The position numbers and the translations under genes were made by a program. Below are positions 8,790-15,781 of a stretch of 64,000 nucleotides of DNA, in pieces. Source of the DNA: Bog-473 sp963706555. GTDB taxonomy: Bacteria; Actinomycetota; Acidimicrobiia; Acidimicrobiales; RAAP-2. Location of the stretch: contig OY970164.1 of assembly GCA_963706555.1 (NCBI GenBank), forward strand, positions 1,302,001-1,366,000, in the 5' to 3' direction. Under the pieces are notes generated by a model that did no database searches, was not told the DNA's origin, and saw only the letters and a program-made list of their open reading frames with translations. Position 1 is the first letter of the stretch; each line of letters opens with the position of its first letter.

Positions 8790-8866
8790 ACTCGAAAAAG
8801 GCAAACCCGCCGCGAGGCGGGGACGCAAGCCACGGGACTCTCCGAGTTAGCCGGGTTGCCGACGAT
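8790..8866 (+). promoter_or_regulatory. Cyclic-di-GMP-I (GEMM-I) riboswitch, no sense gene adjacent
   Basis: The conserved elements appear in order: AGGCAAACC; a CCCGCC stem closed by a GCGA tetraloop and GGCGGG; GGACGCAAGCCACGGGACTC; GAGTTAGCCGGGTTGCCGA. These match the class I c-di-GMP aptamer: the GNRA tetraloop-receptor helix, the second helix, and the closing P1 strand GGC/GCC. It is on the plus strand. The next gene downstream, whiB, is on the minus strand, so the riboswitch transcript would be antisense to whiB. The first sense frame is the small membrane peptide at 9194. Confidence 0.88.
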
Positions 8867-8892
8867 AAATGGTGATTCACATTTCTATTTTC
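8867..8892 (+). terminator. Terminator-like hairpin behind the riboswitch
   Basis: AAATGGTGATTCACATTT can fold into a hairpin with one bulge and is followed by CTATTTT. It begins immediately after the aptamer, where a transcriptional expression platform is expected, and it overlaps the 3' end of whiB on the other strand. The stem is weak and A/T-rich. Confidence 0.4.
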
Positions 8893-9166
8893 CGCGGCCG
8901 CCCCACATGCCGATGATGTCCTTGTCCGCAAGGCCGAAATCGAGACACTTCGTACGTACTGTGCAACCGTCGCACATCTGGCGAGCTCGGTTGAAGTTGC
9001 CGCCAACGCTGGGGATGAACAGTTCGACGTCCTCGCCACGACAGGCGCCGTCAAGTTGCCAGGAGGGCCGACCAAAGAGGTCACCGAGCGTCGTGAGATC
9101 CTCGAGCGATGGACCCTGAGCCAGCGAGCGGGTGCGGGCTCCACGCCCAAAGTGTAAGGCGTACAC
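8885..9166 (-). CDS. WhiB-family iron-sulfur transcription regulator
   Basis: A 93-residue WhiB-like protein. Four cysteines lie in the usual order: DGACRG, then MCDGCTVRTKCLDFGL (C...CxxCxxxxxC). The turn motif GMWGGRGK at the C-terminus replaces the common GVWGG. WhiB proteins carry a 4Fe-4S cluster, bind the principal sigma factor and regulate development, redox or stress genes in Actinobacteria. The C-terminus stops soon after the G-rich turn, so the basic DNA-binding tail is minimal. GTG 9166 gives the longest product; the start is not certain. The 3' end is overlapped by the antisense-oriented riboswitch transcript. Confidence 0.9.
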   Translation of the reverse strand: MYALHFGRGARTRSLAQGPSLEDLTTLGDLFGRPSWQLDGACRGEDVELFIPSVGGNFNRARQMCDGCTVRTKCLDFGLADKDIIGMWGGRGK

Positions 9167-9193
9167 AAAGTCATCTCAGGGAACTGTCACTAC

Positions 9194-9331
9194 ATGGCCT
9201 GGTTGCCCGTCGTGCTTGTGTTGGGAGCGGCGCTTTTCGTGATGGTCAGGTACGTGGTCAAACTTCAGAGGTCGTCCCGGACGCGACGAAGCTGCCCCGA
9301 AAGGCGGTTCCATCGTCCCTCTGCCCGTTGA
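9194..9331 (+). CDS. Small single-pass membrane peptide
   Basis: A 45-codon frame: MAWLPVVLVLGAALFVMV forms one membrane helix, followed by RYVVKLQR and a strongly basic tail (RSSRTRRSCPERRFHR). CAGGGA lies about 10 nt before ATG 9194. It is divergent from whiB and is the first sense frame after the c-di-GMP riboswitch, about 330 nt away. No family is recognised, and it could be chance. Confidence 0.4.
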   Translation: MAWLPVVLVLGAALFVMVRYVVKLQRSSRTRRSCPERRFHRPSAR

Positions 9332-9987
9332 ACGGTTGACGGGTCAAGTATGCCTCACGCCCTCCGTCGGCGCTCCTGCATGGACTCGACAATCTTGTTC
9401 GATGCATCATCCCTCTCGGCTTGCTGCGCCTCGAATCGCGGGCTCTGGGGCTGTCGCCAGCCTTGCGCGCCTCCTCAGCTTTCTTTCGCATCTCATCGGC
9501 ATGTCCCTGAGCGTCCCGGCACACGGTACGGAGCGAATAGTTATCGCCCACCTCGTCGTCGCAATACCGGATGTCAGGCCCTCGGTCGCGCGTGCCGGGC
9601 CATCCGTCCTGCGTCACCGTGATAGTTCGGGAGCCTCTTGAACCCCAAGGATTGCCCTTCAAGCTCATCTCTGCATGGGGCAGCGATGCACCATGAGTCT
9701 CGGTTCTGAGCTCGGCTCTCGGACCATCCGACTTGGTTGCGACGAATGCGTGGCTTGCTTCTCCGTCGTCATCGACGGAAACACTGGCGCATGACCTCCC
9801 CATTAAGGTCGAAAAGCTGCAGCCGGTACGAACGGGGGAAGGGCCACGGCGGTGCGACGTGCCTATCGATGTGCGGCCCGATGCGGGCTCGCAAACGACC
9901 CTCGGAGTCGACGAGCTCGAGGCTCTGCGCTCGGAGCACCTTCGGCGGTTTGGGCTCGCGACCCTTGATTGTCCGGAGGGCCGTCAT
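9258..9987 (-). pseudogene. Hypothetical protein broken by one +1 frameshift
   Basis: The first frame (ATG 9987, MTALRTIKGREPKP...) reads SLELVDSEGRLRARIG and YRLQLFDLNGEVM, then ends in a TGA at 9769. The -1 frame continues the same fold as ASVSVDDDGEASHAFVAT. Removing one C near 9790 joins them as DLNGEVM-ASVSVDDDGE, a natural beta-strand continuation. The downstream part contains a coiled, charged stretch (DEMRKKAEEARKAG). ATG 9987 overlaps the preceding gene's stop as ATGA, so it was the second gene of a small operon. Function unknown; phage or island character is likely. Confidence 0.55.
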
Positions 9988-10349
9988 GGCTTCACCTCCG
10001 GATGCGCGTCGCACATCGCCGACAAGAGCGCGTGAGCCAAGCCAGCAGCTTCGCCAAACGTCAGCGTGACGCCGAGATCGTCGCCCTTGCCGAGGTTGAC
10101 CCTTGGCCGGCGCTCCTCCTGTCCCTGGCTAAGGCAAGCCGTGAAGTATTCGGGTTCACATCCAGCATCGCAGAGTTCGACATGCGGCTCGAGGCTCAAT
10201 GGAATCTGTTGTTCGGTGCCCCAGTGGATCCGGTCCTCGGCGTCCCTCTCGGGACGGTGGGTCGACGATACCTCGCACCACGCCGGACAACCGCCTTCGG
10301 GTGGTGGCCAGCCGGTGACCATTTCTTCGACTTCGATGAAGGCGGTCAT
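9984..10349 (-). CDS. CPAWC-motif actinobacterial accessory protein (DUF6907-like)
   Basis: A 121-residue protein. GGCPAWCEVSSTHRPE at the N-terminus is the Cys-Pro-x-Trp-Cys...His pattern seen in small actinobacterial proteins found near integrated elements. LTFGEAAGLAHALLSAM near the C-terminus matches the helical end of these proteins. Molecular function is unknown. Its stop overlaps the start of the next, frameshifted gene (ATGA). The family label is from memory of the motif and should be treated as tentative. Confidence 0.55.
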   Translation of the reverse strand: MTAFIEVEEMVTGWPPPEGGCPAWCEVSSTHRPERDAEDRIHWGTEQQIPLSLEPHVELCDAGCEPEYFTACLSQGQEERRPRVNLGKGDDLGVTLTFGEAAGLAHALLSAMCDAHPEVKP

Positions 10350-10497
10350 GCGGCATCCCGAGTTCCCAGAGCCCGTTGCAACCCTTCAGGGCGGCCTCGT
10401 GTGGGCTTGGCCCGATGTGGCGGCATGGCTGACGAAACGGGGCGACCGATCGTGGAGAATTGGTGATCGTCATCGGACGACCAAGGGGGACGCGTGA
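10342..10497 (+). pseudogene. Fragment of an AlpA/excisionase-type helix-turn-helix protein
   Basis: The plus-strand frame reads PEFPEPVATLQGGLVWAWPDVAAWLTKRG. This resembles the second half of small winged-helix excisionase-like regulators (pattern DFPEPVA...GRVW...DVEAW). The N-terminal recognition helix is missing and the frame overlaps the CPAWC gene on the other strand, so it is a remnant at most. Confidence 0.4.
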
Positions 10498-10534
10498 CGC
10501 CCCCGGAACGCAGGGGGGTGCGGTCCGGGGGCGT
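10497..10534. terminator. Strong GC hairpin
   Basis: ACGCCCCCGGA and TCCGGGGGCGT form a perfect 11-bp inverted repeat with a 16-nt loop. No T-run follows on the plus strand. It sits between the HTH remnant and the mobile-element region and could act as a bidirectional terminator. Confidence 0.5.
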
Positions 10535-10652
10535 CCGTCGCTGTCCCAGAGGGGTGGGTGGGGGCGACTGGGTGCAAGATACGGCGGCGCGATAAGAGCC
10601 AGCTAAGTATCCGCAGCAGATTGGGTTACAGGTTCGGAGCAACTCGCCTTCG

Positions 10653-10907
10653 GTGGCAACCCGACTGCACCGCAACGGCCACATTGCCCGAATACATTCC
10701 AAGGCGCTCCGGGGCAAAATAGAGAGGAAATGTGCGTGGGCATTTGGGCTATCGGTGGATGAGTTCAACAGGTGTCACATCTGCAATCTGGCCATCGAAA
10801 TGCGGTACAGCGTTTCAGCACCACGATCGAGGGGTCAGGGCTATTGGTCCCACCTCGACGATGTAGCCGGGAACGCGGCAGACCGGGATCACGTCGCAAT
10901 GCGGTAG
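10653..10907 (+). CDS. Hypothetical small protein with CxxC motif
   Basis: An 84-codon frame with EFNRCHICNLAIEM near residue 45, which recalls the zinc knuckle of HNH nucleases, but no matching HNH histidines are evident downstream. The terminal DRDHVAMR is the closest candidate. It directly precedes the truncated intron reverse transcriptase. It may be a fragment or chance. Confidence 0.3.
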   Translation: MATRLHRNGHIARIHSKALRGKIERKCAWAFGLSVDEFNRCHICNLAIEMRYSVSAPRSRGQGYWSHLDDVAGNAADRDHVAMR

Positions 10908-10993
10908 ACGACGGCGGGTGCCTTCAATGCCAGCCATTGGCCGAACCGGGGAGCGAGCTGAGGGATTCTTCACTACCCGTAGGACATAACGGT

Positions 10994-12037
10994 ATGGTAC
11001 TCGAACCGATCTTCGAGGCGGACTTCAAGCCGTGCAGCTACGGCTTCCGCCCGAAGCGCCGAGCGCAGGACGCCATTGCCGAGATTCACTTTCTCTGTTC
11101 TCGCTCTTATGAGTGGGTGCTTGAAGGTGACATCACGGCATGCTTCGACGAGATCGACCACACGGCCCTCATGGGTCGCGTGCGACACCGGATCGGAGAC
11201 AAGCGCGTCCTCGCCTTGGTGAAGGCGTTCCTTCACGCCGGCATCCTTTCTGAGGATGGCGTCGAAAGGGACACGGTTGCCGGCACGCCCCAAGGCGGGA
11301 TCCTCTCACCGCTGCTTTCCAACGTTGCACTCTCTGTCCTGGACGAATATTTCGCCGAGGCCTGGGAGCGCTTCGGAGGCACCTCGGCCAAGCGACAACA
11401 GCACCGGCTCAAGGGTCTGCCGACCTACCGTCTCGTCCGCTATGCGGATGATTTCGTGGTGGTCGTGGCGGGCACAAGTGCCGATGCCGAGACGCTCAAG
11501 GCCGAAACGGCAGCGATCCTCTCGACCGTCGGGCTCCGCCTGGCAGAAGAGAAGACGAGGATTGTCCACATTGACGAGGGCTTCGACTTTTTGGGCTTCC
11601 GCATCCAGCGGCAGATCAAGCGAGGCACGCAGAAGCGCTACGTCTACACCTACCCTTCGAAGAAGTCATTGGCTTCAGTGAAGTCCAAGGTGCGCAGCGC
11701 CACGAGGGGGTCAACGGACCAGTCGCTCATCGTCATCTTGCACCGGTTGAATCCGGTGTTGAGGGGATGGACCAACTACTTCCGATACGGCGTGTCGAAG
11801 GCAACATTCAGTTATCTCCGGGCGTTTCTATGGCGCCGGGTGATCTGCTGGATACGCCGCAAGCATGGCCGCATCGCCTGGAAGGAGCTCCGACGCCGCT
11901 ACCTCTCTGGGTGGTGGCCGGCGGAGGGTGAAGTGACGCTGTTCAATCCGAGCGCCGTAGTGGTGAGCCGCTACCGCTATCGGGCGAATCGCATCCCAAC
12001 GCCTTGGACGACCATGACGGAACAGGACGTCGCATAG
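10994..12037 (+). pseudogene. Group II intron reverse transcriptase/maturase, 5'-truncated
   Basis: Similarity begins abruptly at MVLEPIFEADFKPCSYGFRP (RT3) and then runs intact. It covers LEGDITACFDEIDH (catalytic Asp), GTPQGGILSPLLSN (RT4), YRLVRYADDFVVVV (RT5, YADD) and DFLGFRI (RT7). A thumb/maturase domain RGWTNYFRYG and a C-terminal RYRYRANRIPTPW follow. No HNH endonuclease domain is present. Blocks RT0-RT2 and the intron's 5' RNA domains are missing upstream, where unrelated sequence is found. The product cannot be active as it stands. The RNA 3' end follows directly (domains V-VI). Confidence 0.85.
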
Positions 12038-12056
12038 TCCGTTGCATGGGCTCGTG

Positions 12057-12157
12057 GAGAGCCGGATGCGGTGCAAGCCGCACGTCCGGTTCGGAGGGGC
12101 GGGCCGGGGAAACGACCAGCCGAGATGCTGGCACCGCGCCTCGGTCCGACCCCCTAC
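12057..12157 (+). ncRNA. Group II intron domains V and VI, 3' end
   Basis: GAGCCGGATGCGG, a TGCAAG loop and CCGCACGTCCGGTTC form the 34-nt domain V hairpin with its AGC-type base and two-nucleotide bulge. A second helix (GGGGCGGGCC...) corresponding to domain VI follows, and the intron end is near CCCCTAC at 12157. The 5' domains I-IV are not found upstream, so this is a 3' fragment of an intron. Confidence 0.75.
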
Positions 12158-12886
12158 ACCCAGCGGGTACGCGAAGGGGGCCGGGTGGTCAATGTCTCGG
12201 CCGTGATCGCCACGGCGGTCAACGCGGCGGGCAACCGCGAGATCATCGGCTTCGACATCGCCACCACCGAGGACACGGCGGCGTGGACGGCGTTTTTGCG
12301 CGCCCTGGTGGCTCGAGGGCTAAGCGGCGTGGAGCTCGTCATCTCTGACGCCCACGGAGGCATCAAGGCGGCCATCGCCTTGGTCTTTTCCGAGGCGTCG
12401 TGGCAGCGGTGCCGCACCCATTTCATGGCTAATCTCGCCTCTCGTTGTGCCAAGGGGAACTGGCCCATGATCGCCACCTTGGTGCGCTCGATCTTCGAAC
12501 AGCCCGACCGCGACACCACCTGGAGCCAGTTGGCCGACGTGACCGACAAGCTCACCCAGGCCGGGTTCTGCGACGTGGTGACCTACCTGCTCGACGCCGC
12601 CGATGACATCTTGGCTTTCAGCGCCTTCCCGGTCGAGCACTGGCCGAAGATCCGCTCCAACAATCCCCAGGAGCGGCTCAACAAAGAGATCCGCCGGCGC
12701 ACCGACGTCGTCGGGATCTTCCCCAACCGCGCCGCCGTCATCCGCCTGGTCGGCGCCTTGTTGGCCGAGCAAAGCGACGAGTGGGCCATCACCAGGCGCT
12801 ACATGAGCGCCGAGTCACTCAAGACGCAGAAGAAGGTCGAACCCTCCGCCCACGACCCGCGGCCGTCGCTCGACGCGGCCACTTAG
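12158..12886 (+). pseudogene. IS256-family transposase, 3' half
   Basis: From TQRVREGGRVV onward the frame matches the C-terminal two thirds of IS256-type (mutator) transposases: ARGLSGVELVISDAHGG carries the second catalytic Asp, WQRCRTHFMANL follows, and NNPQERLNKEIRRRTDVVGIFPN carries the catalytic Glu. The first catalytic Asp (the DATY block) and everything before it are absent. The break coincides with the intron 3' end, so the intron probably inserted right after the DATY codons and the 5' exon was later lost. Confidence 0.85.
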
Positions 12887-13087
12887 GAGGCAGCCACCGA
12901 CGCCGCCACGTAGGATCAATCAGACAACAGGTTGACGCGGGAGTCGTTGCACCTCACCGACCGTTACACCACTCGTTGGGACTTGACCTCGCCCCCTCCA
13001 AGTTGGGAAGAAGGGGGCGACCGAGGAAACGATATCCGCCCTTGACAATTCGCCACGATGGAGTAAACCGCAATGTGGGTGGTGACC

Positions 13088-13306
13088 ATGACCGTCAATG
13101 GAAACGTCATCAGATGCGATGAATGCGGGCGCCAATTGAGCGTGCCGATGGAGACCGGCGCCGGACGGAAGAAATCCTTCGAAGACCGTGTACGAGCCTT
13201 TGCAATAGGGCAAGGCTGGACCTGTGGCTACGGCGTCGACTTTTGCCCCGGCGTGTCCGGCATCGTCCGGAGTGGGACCCCTGGATGGCCCTTGGCGGGC
13301 AGGTGA
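13088..13306 (+). CDS. Hypothetical zinc-ribbon-like protein
   Basis: A 72-residue frame from ATG 13088 (MTVNGNVIRCDECGRQLSVP...). CDEC and the later GWTCGYGVDFCP pattern suggest a small treble-clef/zinc-ribbon protein of the kind that ends DFCPxC. Here the last part (GVSGIVRSG) departs from that and may be frameshifted. It lies directly downstream of the IS256 end. No function is assignable. Confidence 0.45.
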   Translation: MTVNGNVIRCDECGRQLSVPMETGAGRKKSFEDRVRAFAIGQGWTCGYGVDFCPGVSGIVRSGTPGWPLAGR

Positions 13307-13466
13307 TGACGAGCCCTGGAGTGTATCCGGGGTTGCGAAGCATGATCGGCTGATTGCCGATTTTCACGACGTGACCTTCGCCTCTACTTCATGGAAATCC
13401 GACCGCCTACGTTGATTGAAGAACAGGTCGAGTGGTATTTGTGCACCTTTCAAAAGGAGATCAGCA

Positions 13467-13862
13467 GTGAGGCGGAAGCGAAGCCCAGGGTTTCAGACAG
13501 AAGCTTTGCCTGCAACTTCAGCTGAGCAGACGACATACGTGAGGAGTCCCCACAATGTCGTGGTACTCCTCAACCAAAACCAGGTCGATACAGCGCCCGC
13601 AGGGAGCTACGAACCCTTCACCGAGTACATCACGGCCATCGAGTTCGTCGTCAATGCCTCCAGCTGCGAGGCCGCCTGCGAAGTCGCCTATGCCATCACC
13701 AACTCCTATCCGACCGAATTGCATTGCGAAGCCAAGTACCTCGATATCGTGACGACCTATCGAGAAATTGGACACTTTCGCTCGGTGGCGGTGGACGACG
13801 CTTTCGAGGTCGATGGCAAACGGTTTATCTGTGCGCGCTTCGGATTCAGAATTTCTGCTTAG
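13467..13862 (+). CDS. Hypothetical protein
   Basis: 131 residues from GTG 13467, chosen because AAGGAG lies 7 nt in front of it. The mature-looking part (VVVLLNQNQVDTAPAGSYEPFTEYITA, SYPTELHCEAKYLDI, HFRSVAVDDAFEVDGKRFICARFGF) looks like a compact alpha/beta protein with several cysteines. No signal peptide or membrane segment. I do not recognise the family. The accessory-DNA context suggests an island cargo gene. Confidence 0.55.
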   Translation: MRRKRSPGFQTEALPATSAEQTTYVRSPHNVVVLLNQNQVDTAPAGSYEPFTEYITAIEFVVNASSCEAACEVAYAITNSYPTELHCEAKYLDIVTTYREIGHFRSVAVDDAFEVDGKRFICARFGFRISA

Positions 13863-14001
13863 ACATACCAGCTCTTCCCCCTGGGGTCCATGGCGCCACG
13901 GTCGCAACGGGTTGTAGGCCGGTCAGCGATAAAGGCTTTTGGCCCTAGTTTCCCTGAAATTCGGGGCTTCAAAATAACCAATTCGGGGGAAAGGGGGACT
14001 G

Positions 14002-14166
14002 ATGGCCAAGACCATCGATTTCGGGCACATGTCCAAGCAGGCTGGCTGCATCCAGTGCGGTGATTTCGTCGGAGAGGCTGCTGTGAAAGAGATCGACCGG
14101 TGGATTGTCGACAACGGGGTTCTGATCTGTCCGGGTTGTCAGCTCGAGACTCGTGCCTACGGCTGA
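14002..14166 (+). CDS. Small zinc-ribbon protein
   Basis: A 54-residue frame: MAKTIDFGHMSKQAGCIQCGDFVGE, then NGVLICPGCQLETRAYG. CxxC...CxxC gives a four-cysteine zinc site. AAGGGGG lies 5 nt before ATG 14002, a good ribosome binding site. Its size and signal make it likely to be expressed. Function unknown. It is adjacent to the IS110 remnant, transcribed toward it. Confidence 0.6.
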   Translation: MAKTIDFGHMSKQAGCIQCGDFVGEAAVKEIDRWIVDNGVLICPGCQLETRAYG

Positions 14167-14186
14167 TGCAATCCGGTGTGACGCTC

Positions 14187-14582
14187 CTATGGATTGTCAG
14201 GTAGCACCGGCGGGTGTTCGAGCTGACGAAAGAGCTGCCGTGAGAAGTAGCGCTTGAGGCATCGTCGTATTTCGCGACGCGACCGCCCCTCCTTGGTACG
14301 TGCCTCGGCATAGGCCCTCGTCGCAGGGTCGTGGCGGTTAGTGACGCCGGATGAGGCGGGAATGGGGGCCACCCCACCCAACTTGGCAAATGCCCCTTCA
14401 TTTCGGCAACGCCCGGGATGTGACCATGCGCAGAGCACAATGGCTGCCACGATTGGGCCCACCCCTAGCTGATCGAGCGGATCTGGTCGCCAAGAGCGCA
14501 CGATTCCGAGGATCGCCGTCTCGTGAAGACCGGCTTCGGTGGTGAGCTCTCTTATACGCCTGGCCAAGGCGCGGAGGACCAC
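14187..14582 (-). pseudogene. IS110-family transposase remnant
   Basis: The minus-strand frame carries the C-terminal Transposase_20 block: LGVGPIVAAIVLCAWSHPGRCRNEGAFAKLGGVAPIPASSG, then DPATRAYAEARTKEGRSRREIRRCLKRYFSRQLF. The N-terminal RuvC-like DEDD domain is missing. About 25 residues between TNRH and DPATRAY (the usual RLNRGGDRQLN... helix) are deleted. It is inactive and lies head-to-head with a truncated AHSA1 gene. Confidence 0.8.
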
Positions 14583-14591
14583 CGCTGTGGT

Positions 14592-15007
14592 CTCATCAAA
14601 GCATGCGCAGAGAAGATCTGGGAGGCGATCACCGATCCCGAATGGTGGCGAACGAGGAGTTCAGGGCGAACGCTGCGGCCGCAGGGTTCCCGTGTCCCAA
14701 CGTCGTGGTTGACGGCGAAGTGCTCGAGTCCGATCCGCCGCATCGCCTCGTGACCACGTGGCGGATGTTGATGGATCCGACCTGCATCGCGGAGGGATTC
14801 ACCACCATCATCCACGAGATAACCCCGGTGGACGACGGGGCCTGCCTGCTGACATTGACGCACGTCATCGATGCGCGCCTTCCCACCATCGCCGACCTCG
14901 TGTCGGGCAACATGGATCGTCGCGGGGACGGAGGCGGGGGCGGACATGCGTGGGTGCTGAGTGATCTGAAATCGCTCTCGGAGACCGGAAGTGGACTCGG
15001 TGGTTAG
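14592..15007 (+). pseudogene. AHSA1/SRPBCC-family protein, 5'-truncated and frameshifted
   Basis: One frame holds the N-terminal core IKACAEKIWEAITDPEWW (compare the family pattern PEKVWEALTDPE). A second frame continues with VVVDGEVLESDPPHRLVTTW, EGFTTIIHEITPVDDGACLLTLTH and LSDLKSLSETG. The shift is near 14645. The 5' end abuts the IS110 remnant, so the insertion probably removed the start. AHSA1 proteins bind hydrophobic ligands or act as repressor partners; the specific role is unknown. Confidence 0.65.
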
Positions 15008-15016
15008 GGTGCTGAC

Positions 15017-15505
15017 GTGGCTGTGACGTGCGCGTGTTGCTCGGCTTCGGTCGATTGGTGGGTGAGACTGCGCTCACACCCCGACCTTCCGATCTGCCAC
15101 GACTGTCTCGGCGGGCTCAATGGACAGCGAGACGGCCAACAACAGCTCATCAGCGGGACCTGGATTGCCACGGGTTTCGAACCGATTTTCAAGGTGACTG
15201 ACGTCGCTCGGTCGGCCGCCTGGTTCGAACGTGCCGGCTTCGAAGTGTCGTTCCACGATGACACGTACGCATTCGCCCACCGGGATCGGGATCTGACGAT
15301 CCACCTTGCCCACGCCGAAGGGGACGAGCTCCCCGGGCACGGGACCCTCTACATCCACTGTCAGGATGCAGACCGGGTGGCAGAGGAGTGGCGGCAAGTC
15401 CAGATCGACGTCGATGGCCCCCGCAACGAGGACTACGGCAAGCGGGAGGGCTCCATCACGGACCCCGACGGGAACGTGATCCGTTTCGGAAGCACTCTTC
15501 GCTGA
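15017..15505 (+). CDS. VOC-domain protein with N-terminal zinc ribbon
   Basis: 162 residues from GTG 15017. The first 35 residues contain TCACC...ICHDC, a four-cysteine zinc ribbon. The remainder is a bleomycin-resistance/glyoxalase-type VOC domain: FEPIFKVTDVARSAAWFERAGFEV, GTLYIHCQDADRVAEEW and GSITDPDGNVIRFGS. Related proteins bind small electrophilic or glycopeptide compounds. The ligand here is unknown. It lies 9 nt after the AHSA1 pseudogene and was probably once co-transcribed with it. Confidence 0.8.
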   Translation: MAVTCACCSASVDWWVRLRSHPDLPICHDCLGGLNGQRDGQQQLISGTWIATGFEPIFKVTDVARSAAWFERAGFEVSFHDDTYAFAHRDRDLTIHLAHAEGDELPGHGTLYIHCQDADRVAEEWRQVQIDVDGPRNEDYGKREGSITDPDGNVIRFGSTLR

Positions 15506-15581
15506 GGGTGCGGTCGCATTCGGCCGTCGTCACCGGCGTCGGAGCTCACCCGGGCCGTCGCGCCGAGCAGGCCCGACCCAT

Positions 15582-15669
15582 TGGCGGAGGGAGTGGGATT
15601 CGAACCCACGGAGGCTTGCACCTCACAGCTTTTCAAGAGCTGCGCATTTGTCCGCTCTGCCATCCCTCC
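15582..15669 (-). tRNA. tRNA-Ser(UGA)
   Basis: On the minus strand the acceptor GGAGGGA pairs with TCCCTCC. The anticodon stem CAGCT/AGCTG closes the loop CTTGAAA, giving anticodon TGA. A long variable arm (AGGTGCAAGCCT) is typical of serine tRNA, the T-arm reads GGGTTCGAATCC, and CCA is encoded at 15582-15584. The 9-15 kb region of accessory DNA ends just beside it, as expected of a tRNA used as an integration site, though I found no duplicated 3' end. Confidence 0.95.
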
Positions 15670-15781
15670 AACGAATCCGTGGCGAGGCCATGCTACGTGA
15701 GATCACTGCGTTGCATCGCCGTTGCAACGGCGGCGCATTCCCGTTGCATCGCTCTGGCGACGGCCCGCGTCGTCAGCTCTA

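Larger units (their letters stand above)
10990..12992 (+). mobile_element. Nested remnant: group II intron in IS256-type element
   Basis: The composite comprises the truncated intron (10990-12157) and the right part of the IS256-like element. It ends at a terminal-repeat-like sequence at 12962-12992 (TTACACCACTCGTTGGGACTT), which resembles IS256-family ends. The left end of both elements is missing. The deletion point lies at about 10990. Confidence 0.7.

Noticed and set aside
13073..13087. Upstream GTG start for the zinc-ribbon-like protein
   Set aside because: ATG 13088 gives a cleaner N-terminus before the CDEC motif; the extra five residues have no support.
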